Shown: positions 50,601 through 64,000 of the stretch, in pieces | How the letters are laid out: each line of letters opens with the position of its first letter | Position numbering within the stretch: the stretch's first letter is position 1 | From: Arcuatula senhousia | Lineage: Eukaryota; Mollusca; Bivalvia; Mytilida; Mytilidae | Length of the DNA: 64,000 nucleotides | Reading direction: 5' to 3' | Assembly: GCA_963971305.1 (NCBI GenBank) | Contig: OZ020304.1 | Coordinates: 35,574,502-35,638,501, forward strand | Notes under the pieces: generated by a model | Seen by the model: only the letters and a program-made list of their open reading frames with translations | Database searches by the model: none | What the model was told of the DNA's origin: nothing | Made by a program: the position numbers and the translations under genes

Positions 50601-53600
50601 ACCTTCATCAAATATATATAAGTTTAATAGGAAGGGGGGGGGGTAACTTTGAGTACCGATTGTGGACCTCCCAGAGATATACCCCGTTAGCCACTTATAG
50701 GGTATATAGAGGATACATGTAGCTATTCAAATGCCAAATCCCATTGCTAAATCTACACTTTTGAACATTTCACAAGCTCTCAAAGATAAGACCTTCATCA
50801 AATATATATAAGTTTAATAGGAAGGGGGGGGGGTAACTTTGAGTACCGATTGTGGACCTCCCAGAGATATACCCCGTTAGCCACTTATAGGGTATATAGA
50901 GGATACATGTAGCTATTCAAATGCCAAATCCCATTGCTAAATCTACACTTTTGAACATTTCACAAGCTCTCAAAGATAAGACCTTCATCAAATATATATA
51001 AGTTTAATAGGAAGGGGGGGGGTAACTTTGAGTACCGATTGTGGACCTCCCAGAGATATACCCCGTTAGCCACTTATAGGGTATATAGAGGATACATGTA
51101 GCTATTCAAATGCCAAATCCCATTGCTAAATCTACACTTTTGAACATTTCACAAGCTCTCAAAGATAAGACCTTCATCAAATATATATAAGTTTAATAGG
51201 AAGGGGGGGGGTAACTTTGAGTACCGATTGTGGACCTCCCAGAGATATACCCCGTTAGCCACTTATAGGGTATATAGAGGATACATGTAGCTATTCAAAT
51301 GCCAAATCCCATTGCTAAATCTACACTTTTGAACATTTCACAAGCTCTCAAAGATAAGACCTTCATCAAATATATATAAGTTTAATAGGAAGGGGGGGGG
51401 GTAACTTTGAGTACCGATTGTGGACCTCCCAGAGATATACCCCGTTAGCCACTTATAGGGTATATAGAGGATACATGTAGCTATTCAAATGCCAAATCCC
51501 ATTGCTAAATCTACACTTTTGAACATTTCACAAGCTCTCAAAGATAAGACCTTCATCAAATATATATAAGTTTAATAGGAAGGGGGGGGGTAACTTTGAG
51601 TACCGATTGTGGACCTCCCAGAGATATACCCCGTTAGCCACTTATAGGGTATATAGAGGATACATGTAGCTATTCAAATGCCAAATCCCATTGCTAAATC
51701 TACACTTTTGAACATTTCACAAGCTCTCAAAGATAAGACCTTCATCAAATATATATAAGTTTAATAGGAAGGGGGGGGGGTAACTTTGAGTACCGATTGT
51801 GGACCTCCCAGAGATATACCCCGTTAGCCACTTATAGGGTATATAGAGGATACATGTAGCTATTCAAATGCCAAATCCCATTGCTAAATCTACACTTTTG
51901 AACATTTCACAAGCTCTCAAAGATAAGACCTTCATCAAATATATATAAGTTTAATAGGAAGGGGGGGGGTAACTTTGAGTACCGATTGTGGACCTCCCAG
52001 AGATATACCCCGTTAGCCACTTATAGGGTATATAGAGGATACATGTAGCTATTCAAATGCCAAATCCCATTGCTAAATCTACACTTTTGAACATTTCACA
52101 AGCTCTCAAAGATAAGACCTTCATCAAATATATATAAGTTTAATAGGAAGGGGGGGGGTAACTTTGAGTACCGATTGTGGACCTCCCAGAGATATACCCC
52201 GTTAGCCACTTATAGGGTATATAGAGGATACATGTAGCTATTCAAATGCCAAATCCCATTGCTAAATCTACACTTTTGAACATTTCACAAGCTCTCAAAG
52301 ATAAGACCTTCATCAAATATATATAAGTTTAATAGGAAGGGGGGGGTAACTTTGAGTACCGATTGTGGACCTCCCAGAGATATACCCCGTTAGCCACTTA
52401 TAGGGTATATAGAGGATACATGTAGCTATTCAAATGCCAAATCCCATTGCTAAATCTACACTTTTGAACATTTCACAAGCTCTCAAAGATAAGACCTTCA
52501 TCAAATATATATAAGTTTAATAGGAAGGGGGGGGGTAACTTTGAGTACCGATTGTGGACCTCCCAGAGATATACCCCGTTAGCCACTTATAGGGTATATA
52601 GAGGATACATGTAGCTATTCAAATGCCAAATCCCATTGCTAAATCTACACTTTTGAACATTTCACAAGCTCTCAAAGATAAGACCTTCATCAAATATATA
52701 TAAGTTTAATAGGAAGGGGGGGGGGTAACTTTGAGTACCGATTGTGGACCTCCCAGAGATATACCCCGTTAGCCACTTATAGGGTATATAGAGGATACAT
52801 GTAGCTATTCAAATGCCAAATCCCATTGCTAAATCTACACTTTTGAACATTTCACAAGCTCTCAAAGATAAGACCTTCATCAAATATATATAAGTTTAAT
52901 AGGAAGGGGGGGGGGTAACTTTGAGTACCGATTGTGGACCTCCCAGAGATATACCCCGTTAGCCACTTATAGGGTATATAGAGGATACATGTAGCTATTC
53001 AAATGCCAAATCCCATTGCTAAATCTACACTTTTGAACATTTCACAAGCTCTCAAAGATAAGACCTTCATCAAATATATATAAGTTTAATAGGAAGGGGG
53101 GGGGTAACTTTGAGTACCGATTGTGGACCTCCCAGAGATATACCCCGTTAGCCACTTATAGGGTATATAGAGGATACATGTAGCTATTCAAATGCCAAAT
53201 CCCATTGCTAAATCTACACTTTTGAACATTTCACAAGCTCTCAAAGATAAGACCTTCATCAAATATATATAAGTTTAATAGGAAGGGGGGGGGGTAACTT
53301 TGAGTACCGATTGTGGACCTCCCAGAGATATACCCCGTTAGCCACTTATAGGGTATATAGAGGATACATGTAGCTATTCAAATGCCAAATCCCATTGCTA
53401 AATCTACACTTTTGAACATTTCACAAGCTCTCAAAGATAAGACCTTCATCAAATATATATAAGTTTAATAGGAAGGGGGGGGGTAACTTTGAGTACCGAT
53501 TGTGGACCTCCCAGAGATATACCCCGTTAGCCACTTATAGGGTATATAGAGGATACATGTAGCTATTCAAATGCCAAATCCCATTGCTAAATCTACACTT

Positions 53601-56600
53601 TTGAACATTTCACAAGCTCTCAAAGATAAGACCTTCATCAAATATATATAAGTTTAATAGGAAGGGGGGGGGGTAACTTTGAGTACCGATTGTGGACCTC
53701 CCAGAGATATACCCCGTTAGCCACTTATAGGGTATATAGAGGATACATGTAGCTATTCAAATGCCAAATCCCATTGCTAAATCTACACTTTTGAACATTT
53801 CACAAGCTCTCAAAGATAAGACCTTCATCAAATATATATAAGTTTAATAGGAAGGGGGGGGGTAACTTTGAGTACCGATTGTGGACCTCCCAGAGATATA
53901 CCCCGTTAGCCACTTATAGGGTATATAGAGGATACATGTAGCTATTCAAATGCCAAATCCCATTGCTAAATCTACACTTTTGAACATTTCACAAGCTCTC
54001 AAAGATAAGACCTTCATCAAATATATATAAGTTTAATAGGAAGGGGGGGGGTAACTTTGAGTACCGATTGTGGACCTCCCAGAGATATACCCCGTTAGCC
54101 ACTTATAGGGTATATAGAGGATACATGTAGCTATTCAAATGCCAAATCCCATTGCTAAATCTACACTTTTGAACATTTCACAAGCTCTCAAAGATAAGAC
54201 CTTCATCAAATATATATAAGTTTAATAGGAAGGGGGGGGGTAACTTTGAGTACCGATTGTGGACCTCCCAGAGATATACCCCGTTAGCCACTTATAGGGT
54301 ATATAGAGGATACATGTAGCTATTCAAATGCCAAATCCCATTGCTAAATCTACACTTTTGAACATTTCACAAGCTCTCAAAGATAAGACCTTCATCAAAT
54401 ATATATAAGTTTAATAGGAAGGGGGGGGGGTAACTTTGAGTACCGATTGTGGACCTCCCAGAGATATACCCCGTTAGCCACTTATAGGGTATATAGAGGA
54501 TACATGTAGCTATTCAAATGCCAAATCCCATTGCTAAATCTACACTTTTGAACATTTCACAAGCTCTCAAAGATAAGACCTTCATCAAATATATATAAGT
54601 TTAATAGGAAGGGGGGGGGTAACTTTGAGTACCGATTGTGGACCTCCCAGAGATATACCCCGTTAGCCACTTATAGGGTATATAGAGGATACATGTAGCT
54701 ATTCAAATGCCAAATCCCATTGCTAAATCTACACTTTTGAACATTTCACAAGCTCTCAAAGATAAGACCTTCATCAAATATATATAAGTTTAATAGGAAG
54801 GGGGGGGGGTAACTTTGAGTACCGATTGTGGACCTCCCAGAGATATACCCCGTTAGCCACTTATAGGGTATATAGAGGATACATGTAGCTATTCAAATGC
54901 CAAATCCCATTGCTAAATCTACACTTTTGAACATTTCACAAGCTCTCAAAGATAAGACCTTCATCAAATATATATAAGTTTAATAGGAAGGGGGGGGGTA
55001 ACTTTGAGTACCGATTGTGGACCTCCCAGAGATATACCCCGTTAGCCACTTATAGGGTATATAGAGGATACATGTAGCTATTCAAATGCCAAATCCCATT
55101 GCTAAATCTACACTTTTGAACATTTCACAAGCTCTCAAAGATAAGACCTTCATCAAATATATATAAGTTTAATAGGAAGGGGGGGGGGTAACTTTGAGTA
55201 CCGATTGTGGACCTCCCAGAGATATACCCCGTTAGCCACTTATAGGGTATATAGAGGATACATGTAGCTATTCAAATGCCAAATCCCATTGCTAAATCTA
55301 CACTTTTGAACATTTCACAAGCTCTCAAAGATAAGACCTTCATCAAATATATATAAGTTTAATAGGAAGGGGGGGGGTAACTTTGAGTACCGATTGTGGA
55401 CCTCCCAGAGATATACCCCGTTAGCCACTTATAGGGTATATAGAGGATACATGTAGCTATTCAAATGCCAAATCCCATTGCTAAATCTACACTTTTGAAC
55501 ATTTCACAAGCTCTCAAAGATANNNNNNNNNNNNNNNNNNNNNNNNNNNNNNNNNNNNNNNNNNNNNNNNNNNNNNNNNNNNNNNNNNNNNNNNNNNNNN
55601 NNNNNNNNNNNNNNNNNNNNNNTACCGATTGTGGACCTCCCAGAGATATACCCCGTTAGCCACTTATAGGGTATATAGAGGATACATGTAGCTATTCAAA
55701 TGCCAAATCCCATTGCTAAATCTACACTTTTGAACATTTCACAAGCTCTCAAAGATAAGACCTTCATCAAATATATATAAGTTTAATAGGAAGGGGGGGG
55801 GTAACTTTGAGTACCGATTGTGGACCTCCCAGAGATATACCCCGTTAGCCACTTATAGGGTATATAGAGGATACATGTAGCTATTCAAATGCCAAATCCC
55901 ATTGCTAAATCTACACTTTTGAACATTTCACAAGCTCTCAAAGATAAGACCTTCATCAAATATATATAAGTTTAATAGGAACGGGGGGGGGGTAACTTTG
56001 AGTACCGATTGTGGACCTCCCAGAGATATACCCCGTTAGCCACTTATAGGGTATATAGAGGATACATGTAGCTATTCAAATGCCAAATCCCATTGCTAAA
56101 TCTACACTTTTGAACATTTCACAAGCTCTCAAAGATAAGACCTTCATCAAATATATATAAGTTTAATAGGAAGGGGGGGGGTAACTTTGAGTACCGATTG
56201 TGGACCTCCCAGAGATATACCCCGTTAGCCACTTATAGGGTATATAGAGGATACATGTAGCTATTCAAATGCCAAATCCCATTGCTAAATCTACACTTTT
56301 GAACATTTCACAAGCTCTCAAAGATAAGACCTTCATCAAATATATATAAGTTTAATAGGAAGGGGGGGGGTAACTTTGAGTACCGATTGTGGACCTCCCA
56401 GAGATATACCCCGTTAGCCACTTATAGGGTATATAGAGGATACATGTAGCTATTCAAATGCCAAATCCCATTGCTAAATCTACACTTTTGAACATTTCAC
56501 AAGCTCTCAAAGATAAGACCTTCATCAAATATATATAAGTTTAATAGGAAGGGGGGGGGTAACTTTGAGTACCGATTGTGGACCTCCCAGAGATATACCC

Positions 56601-59600
56601 CGTTAGCCACTTATAGGGTATATAGAGGATACATGTAGCTATTCAAATGCCAAATCCCATTGCTAAATCTACACTTTTGAACATTTCACAAGCTCTCAAA
56701 GATAAGACCTTCATCAAATATATATAAGTTTAATAGGAAGGGGGGGGGTAACTTTGAGTACCGATTGTGGACCTCCCAGAGATATACCCCGTTAGCCACT
56801 TATAGGGTATATAGAGGATACATGTAGCTATTCAAATGCCAAATCCCATTGCTAAATCTACACTTTTGAACATTTCACAAGCTCTCAAAGATAAGACCTT
56901 CATCAAATATATATAAGTTTAATAGGAAGGGGGGGGGTAACTTTGAGTACCGATTGTGGACCTCCCAGAGATATACCCCGTTAGCCACTTATAGGGTATA
57001 TAGAGGATACATGTAGCTATTCAAATGCCAAATCCCATTGCTAAATCTACACTTTTGAACATTTCACAAGCTCTCAAAGATAAGACCTTCATCAAATATA
57101 TATAAGTTTAATAGGAAGGGGGGGGGGTAACTTTGAGTACCGATTGTGGACCTCCCAGAGATATACCCCGTTAGCCACTTATAGGGTATATAGAGGATAC
57201 ATGTAGCTATTCAAATGCCAAATCCCATTGCTAAATCTACACTTTTGAACATTTCACAAGCTCTCAAAGATAAGACCTTCATCAAATATATATAAGTTTA
57301 ATAGGAAGGGGGGGGGGTAACTTTGAGTACCGATTGTGGACCTCCCAGAGATATACCCCGTTAGCCACTTATAGGGTATATAGAGGATACATGTAGCTAT
57401 TCAAATGCCAAATCCCATTGCTAAATCTACACTTTTGAACATTTCACAAGCTCTCAAAGATAAGACCTTCATCAAATATATATAAGTTTAATAGGAAGGG
57501 GGGGGGTAACTTTGAGTACCGATTGTGGACCTCCCAGAGATATACCCCGTTAGCCACTTATAGGGTATATAGAGGATACATGTAGCTATTCAAATGCCAA
57601 ATCCCATTGCTAAATCTACACTTTTGAACATTTCACAAGCTCTCAAAGATAAGACCTTCATCAAATATATATAAGTTTAATAGGAAGGGGGGGGGGTAAC
57701 TTTGAGTACCGATTGTGGACCTCCCAGAGATATACCCCGTTAGCCACTTATAGGGTATATAGAGGATACATGTAGCTATTCAAATGCCAAATCCCATTGC
57801 TAAATCTACACTTTTGAACATTTCACAAGCTCTCAAAGATAAGACCTTCATCAAATATATATAAGTTTAATAGGAAGGGGGGGGGGTAACTTTGAGTACC
57901 GATTGTGGACCTCCCAGAGATATACCCCGTTAGCCACTTATAGGGTATATAGAGGATACATGTAGCTATTCAAATGCCAAATCCCATTGCTAAATCTACA
58001 CTTTTGAACATTTCACAAGCTCTCAAAGATAAGACCTTCATCAAATATATATAAGTTTAATAGGAAGGGGGGGGGTAACTTTGAGTACCGATTGTGGACC
58101 TCCCAGAGATATACCCCGTTAGCCACTTATAGGGTATATAGAGGATACATGTAGCTATTCAAATGCCAAATCCCATTGCTAAATCTACACTTTTGAACAT
58201 TTCACAAGCTCTCAAAGATAAGACCTTCATCAAATATATATAAGTTTAATAGGAAGGGGGGGGGGTAACTTTGAGTACCGATTGTGGACCTCCCAGAGAT
58301 ATACCCCGTTAGCCACTTATAGGGTATATAGAGGATACATGTAGCTATTCAAATGCCAAATCCCATTGCTAAATCTACACTTTTGAACATTTCACAAGCT
58401 CTCAAAGATAAGACCTTCATCAAATATATATAAGTTTAATAGGAAGGGGGGGGGGTAACTTTGAGTACCGATTGTGGACCTCCCAGAGATATACCCCGTT
58501 AGCCACTTATAGGGTATATAGAGGATACATGTAGCTATTCAAATGCCAAATCCCATTGCTAAATCTACACTTTTGAACATTTCACAAGCTCTCAAAGATA
58601 AGACCTTCATCAAATATATATAAGTTTAATAGGAAGGGGGGGGGGTAACTTTGAGTACCGATTGTGGACCTCCAAGAGATATACCCCGTTAGCCACTTAT
58701 AGGGTATATAGAGGATACATGTAGCTATTCAAATGCCAAATCCCATTGCTAAATCTACACTTTTGAACATTTCACAAGCTCTCAAAGATAAGACCTTCAT
58801 CAAATATATATAAGTTTAATAGGAAGGGGGGGGGGTAACTTTGAGTACCGATTGTGGACCTCCCAGAGATATACCCCGTTAGCCACTTATAGGGTATATA
58901 GAGGATACATGTAGCTATTCAAATGCCAAATCCCATTGCTAAATCTACACTTTTGAACATTTCACAAGCTCTCAAAGATAAGACCTTCATCAAATATATA
59001 TAAGTTTAATAGGAAGGGGGGGGTAACTTTGAGTACCGATTGTGGACCTCCCAGAGATATACCCCGTTAGCCACTTATAGGGTATATAGAGGATACATGT
59101 AGCTATTCAAATGCCAAATCCCATTGCTAAATCTACACTTTTGAACATTTCACAAGCTCTCAAAGATAAGACCTTCATCAAATATATATAAGTTTAATAG
59201 GAAGGGGGGGGTAACTTTGAGTACCGATTGTGGACCTCCCAGAGATATACCCCGTTAGCCACTTATAGGGTATATAGAGGATACATGTAGCTATTCAAAT
59301 GCCAAATCCCATTGCTAAATCTACACTTTTGAACATTTCACAAGCTCTCAAAGATAAGACCTTCATCAAATATATATAAGTTTAATAGGAAGGGGGGGGT
59401 AACTTTGAGTACCGATTGTGGACCTCCCAGAGATATACCCCGTTAGCCACTTATAGGGTATATAGAGGATACATGTAGCTATTCAAATGCCAAATCCCAT
59501 TGCTAAATCTACACTTTTGAACATTTCACAAGCTCTCAAAGATAAGACCTTCATCAAATATATATAAGTTTAATAGGAAGGGGGGGGGGGGTAACTTTGA

Positions 59601-62600
59601 GTACCGATTGTGGACCTCCCAGAGATATACCCCGTTAGCCACTTATAGGGTATATAGAGGATACATGTAGCTATTCAAATGCCAAATCCCATTGCTAAAT
59701 CTACACCTTTTGAACATTTCACAAGCTCTCAAAGATAAGACCTTCATCAAATATATATAAGTTTAATAGGAAGGGGGGGGGGTAACTTTGAGTACCGATT
59801 GTGGACCTCCCAGAGATATACCCCGTTAGCCACTTATAGGGTATATAGAGGATACATGTAGCTATTCAAATGCCAAATCCCATTGCTAAATCTACACTTT
59901 TGAACATTTCACAAGCTCTCAAAGATAAGACCTTCATCAAATATATATAAGTTTAATAGGAAGGGGGGGGGTAACTTTGAGTACCGATTGTGGACCTCCC
60001 AGAGATATACCCCGTTAGCCACTTATAGGGTATATAGAGGATACATGTAGCTATTCAAATGCCAAATCCCATTGCTAAATCTACACTTTTGAACATTTCA
60101 CAAGCTCTCAAAGATAAGACCTTCATCAAATATATATAAGTTTAATAGGAAGGGGGGGGTAACTTTGAGTACCGATTGTGGACCTCCCAGAGATATACCC
60201 CGTTAGCCACTTATAGGGTATATAGAGGATACATGTAGCTATTCAAATGCCAAATCCCATTGCTAAATCTACACTTTTGAACATTTCACAAGCTCTCAAA
60301 GATAAGACCTTCATCAAATATATATAAGTTTAATAGGAAGGGGGGGGGTAACTTTGAGTACCGATTGTGGACCTCCCAGAGATATACCCCGTTAGCCACT
60401 TATAGGGTATATAGAGGATACATGTAGCTATTCAAATGCCAAATCCCATTGCTAAATCTACACTTTTGAACATTTCACAAGCTCTCAAAGATAAGACCTT
60501 CATCAAATATATATAAGTTTAATAGGAAGGGGGGGGTAACTTTGAGTACCGATTGTGGACCTCCCAGAGATATACCCCGTTAGCCACTTATAGGGTATAT
60601 AGAGGATACATGTAGCTATTCAAATGCCAAATCCCATTGCTAAATCTACACTTTTGAACATTTCACAAGCTCTCAAAGATAAGACCTTCATCAAATATAT
60701 ATAAGTTTAATAGGAAGGGGGGGGGTAACTTTGAGTACCGATTGTGGACCTCCCAGAGATATACCCCGTTAGCCACTTATAGGGTATATAGAGGATACAG
60801 GTAGCTATTCAAATGCCAAATCCCATTGCTAAATCTACACTTTTGAACATTTCACAAGCTCTCAAAGATAAGACCTTCATCAAATATATATTAGTTTTAA
60901 AGGAAGGGGGGGTAACTTTGAGTACCGATTGTGGACCTCCCAGAGATATACCCCGTTAGCCACTTATAGGGTATATAGAGGATACAGGTAGCTATTCAAA
61001 TGCCAAATCCCATTGCTAAATCTACACTTTTGAACATTTCACAAGCTCTCAAAGATAAGACCTTCATCAAATATATATTAGTTTTAAAGGAAGGGGGGGT
61101 AACTTTGAGTACCGATTGTGGACCTCCCAGAGATATACCCCGTTAGCCACTTATAGGGTATATAGAGGATACATGTAGCTATTCAAATGCCAAATCCCAT
61201 TGCTAAATCTACACTTTTGAACATTTCACAAGCTCTCAAAGATAAGACCTTCATCAAATATATATAAGTTTAATAGGAAGGGGGGGGGTAACTTTGAGTA
61301 CCGATTGTGGACCTCCCAGAGATATACCCCGTTAGCCACTTATAGGGTATATAGAGGATACATGTAGCTATTCAAATGCCAAATCCCATTGCTAAATCTA
61401 CACTTTTGAACATTTCACAAGCTCTCAAAGATAAGACCTTCATCAAATATATATAAGTTTAATAGGAAGGGGGGGGGTAACTTTGAGTACCGATTGTGGA
61501 CCTCCCAGAGATATACCCCGTTAGCCACTTATAGGGTATATAGAGGATACATGTAGCTATTCAAATGCCAAATCCCATTGCTAAATCTACACTTTTGAAC
61601 ATTTCACAAGCTCTCAAAGATAAGACCTTCATCAAATATATATAAGTTTAATAGGAAGGGGGGGGGGGTAACTTTGAGTACCGATTGTGGACCTCCCAGA
61701 GATATACCCCGTTAGCCACTTATAGGGTATATAGAGGATACAGGTAGCTATTCAAATGCCAAATCCCATTGCTAAATCTACACTTTTGAACATTTCACAA
61801 GCTCTCAAAGATAAGACCTTCATCAAATATATATTAGTTTTAAAGGAAGGGGGGTAACTTTGAGTACCGATTGTGGACCTCCCAGAGATATACCCCGTTA
61901 GCCACTTATAGGGTATATAGAGGATACAGGTAGCTATTCAAATGCCAAATCCCATTGCTAAATCTACACTTTTGAACATTTCACAAGCTCTCAAAGATAA
62001 GACCTTCATCAAATATATATTAGTTTTAAAGGAAGGGGGGTAACTTTGAGTACCGATTGTGGACCTCCCAGAGATATACCCCGTTAGCCACTTATAGGGT
62101 ATATAGAGGATACATGTAGCTATTCAAATGCCAAATCCCATTGCTAAATCTACACTTTTGAACATTTCACAAGCTCTCAAAGATAAGACCTTCATCAAAT
62201 ATATATAAGTTTAATAGGAAGGGGGGGGGTAACTTTGAGTACCGATTGTGGACCTCCCAGACATATACCCCGTTAGCCACTTATAGGGTATATAGAGGAT
62301 ACAGGTAGCTATTCAAATGCCAAATCCCATTGCTAAATCTACACTTTTGAACATTTCACAAGCTCTCAAAGATAAGACCTTCATCAAATATATATTAGTT
62401 TTAAAGGAAGGGGGGTAACTTTGAGTACCGATTGTGGACCTCTCAGAGATATACCCCGTTAGCCACTTATAGGGTATATAGAAGATACAGGTAGCTATTC
62501 AAATGCCAAATTCCATTGCTAAATCTACACTTTTGAACATTTCACAAGCTCTCAAAGATAAGACCTTCATCAAATATATATTAGTTTTAAAGGAAGGGGG

Positions 62601-63440
62601 TAACTTTGAGTACCGATTGTGGACCTCCCAGAGATATACCCCGTTAGCCACTTATAGGGTATATAGAGGATACATGTAGCTATTCAAATGCCAAATCCCA
62701 TTGCTAAATCTACACTTTTGAACATTTCACAAGCTCTCAAAGATAAGACCTTCATCAAATATATATTAGTTTTAAAGGAAGGGGGGTAACTTTGAGTACC
62801 GATTGTGGACCTCCCAGAGATATACCCCGTTAGCCACTTATAGGGTATATAGAGGATACAAGTAGCTATTCAAATGCCAAATCCCATTGCTAAATCTACA
62901 CTTTTGAACATTTCACAAGCTCTCAAAGATAAGACCTTCATCAAATATATATTAGTTTTAAAGGAAGGGGGGTAACTTTGAGTACCGATTGTGGACCTCC
63001 CAGAAATATACCCCGTTAGCCACTTATAGGGTATATAGAGGATACAAGTAGCTATTCAAATGTCAAATCCCATTGCTAAATCTACACTTTTGAACATTTC
63101 ACAAGCTCTCAAAGATAAGACCTTCATCAAATATATATAAGTTTAATAGGAAGGGGGGTAACTTTGAGTACCGATTGTGGACCTCCCAGAGATATACCCC
63201 GTTAGCCACTTATAGGGTATATAGAGGATACATGTATCTATTCAAATGCCAAATCCCATTGCTAAATCTACACTGTTGAACATTTCACAAGCTCTCAAAT
63301 ATAAGACATTCATCAAATATATATAAGTTTAATAGGAGGGGGGGTAACTTTGAGTACCGATTGTGGACCTCCCAGAGATATACCCCGTTAGCCACTTATA
63401 GGGTATATAGAGGATACATGTAGCTATTCATATGCCAAAC
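47610..63440 (+). repeat. ~188-bp satellite array, about 84 head-to-tail units
   Basis: Each unit runs from TAACTTTGAGTACCGATTGT to AAGTTTAATAGGAAG plus a G-run. 180 bases are almost invariant; the G-run varies from about 5 to 12, giving periods near 185-192. Most units differ only in the G-run, so the array was homogenised recently. Variation increases at the right edge (60700-63400). There is no open reading frame of interest. The array is broken by an assembly gap, so its real length is unknown. Confidence 0.97.
55523..55622. other. Assembly gap (100 N)
   Basis: Exactly 100 N inside the satellite; the round number suggests a gap of unknown size. Unit phase does not carry across it (the two flanking unit starts would be ~235 bases apart), so the gap length is arbitrary. 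The open frame spanning it is meaningless. Confidence 0.98.
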
Positions 63441-64000
63441 CCCATCTTCCTATTAAACTGATATATATTTGATGATATCCTTATCATTGAGAGCTTGTGA
63501 AATGTGTAAATTTAGCAATGGGATTTGGCATATGAAGAGCTACATGCATCCCCTATATACCCTATAAGTGGCTAACGGGGTATATCTTTAGGAGTTCCAC
63601 ACTCGGTCTCAAAGTTACCCCCTTACTATTATTCTTATATATTTGATGCTGGTCTTATCTTTGAGAGCTTGTGAAATTTTCAAAAGTGTAGATTTAGCAA
63701 TGGGATTTGGCATATGAATAGCTACATGTATTTTCTATATACCCTATTAGTGGCTAACGGGGTATATTTCTGGGAGTTCCACAATCGGTACTCAAAGTTA
63801 CCCCATCTTCCTATTAAACTTATATATATTTGATGATGGTCTTATCTTTGGGAGCTTGTGAAATGTTCAAAAGTGTAGATTTAGCAATGGGATTTGGCAT
63901 ATGAATAGCTACCTGTATTTTCTATATACCCTATTAGTGGCTAACGGGGTATATCTCTAGGAGTTCCACAATCGTTACTCAAATTTACCCCCCCTTTTCT
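63441..64000 (-). repeat. Inverted, diverged satellite units
   Basis: From about 63441 the same satellite appears on the minus strand (CTATTAAACTGATATATATT, GCAATGGGATTTGGCATATG, GTGGCTAACGGGGTATATCT). Three units of ~180 bp are visible, clearly more diverged from the main consensus and with short C-runs. It continues beyond the window. Confidence 0.93.

Noticed and set aside
55465..55659. Frame crossing the N gap
   Set aside because: Its translation includes unknown bases within a satellite.
47610..63440. CRISPR-like regular array
   Set aside because: The units are long and contiguous, with no variable spacers, in a eukaryotic intron-bearing genome; it is a satellite.

Overview
The window looks like nuclear DNA of a marine bivalve, most likely a mytilid mussel. 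It is AT-rich, with multi-exon genes bounded by GT...AG introns, a secreted collagen/C1q-domain protein of the kind greatly expanded in bivalves, mollusc-type reverse transcriptase fragments, and several families of short elements built around internal tandem repeats like bivalve 'pearl' elements. The species call is inference; no marker gene is present.

Layout. 1-609 (minus): 5' part of a rhodopsin-like GPCR that runs off the window. 840-12900: gene-poor DNA with a Penelope-like RT relic, minisatellites and three tandem-repeat-cored elements. 12910-28156 (plus): a complete 17-exon gene that I assembled by following splice sites and phase. It encodes a 627-residue DUF885-family protein with a signal peptide, the motif HEASPGHHLQ and a hydrophobic C-terminus. 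Its introns have collected a LINE, Penelope-like fragments, two Helentron-like elements and a minisatellite. 31171-43086 (plus): a secreted collagen-C1q gene whose five exons add up to an exact open frame of 373 codons, but only if a 7.4-kb insertion inside exon 3 is left out. That insertion (32983-40423) has inverted ends, tandem-repeat arms in opposite orientation and a perfect 8-bp target duplication, and it breaks the Gly-X-Y frame. 43087-47610: one more Helentron-like element and minor repeats. 47610-63440: about 84 near-identical head-to-tail copies of a ~188-bp satellite with a G-tract in each unit, interrupted by a 100-N gap, then inverted diverged copies to the window end.

No operon-like or pathway link between the genes is visible. 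The main story is mobile and tandem DNA: nested insertions, one of which breaks a gene on this haplotype and one of which sits 13 bp upstream of an exon. All statements come from reading the sequence; no searches were run.
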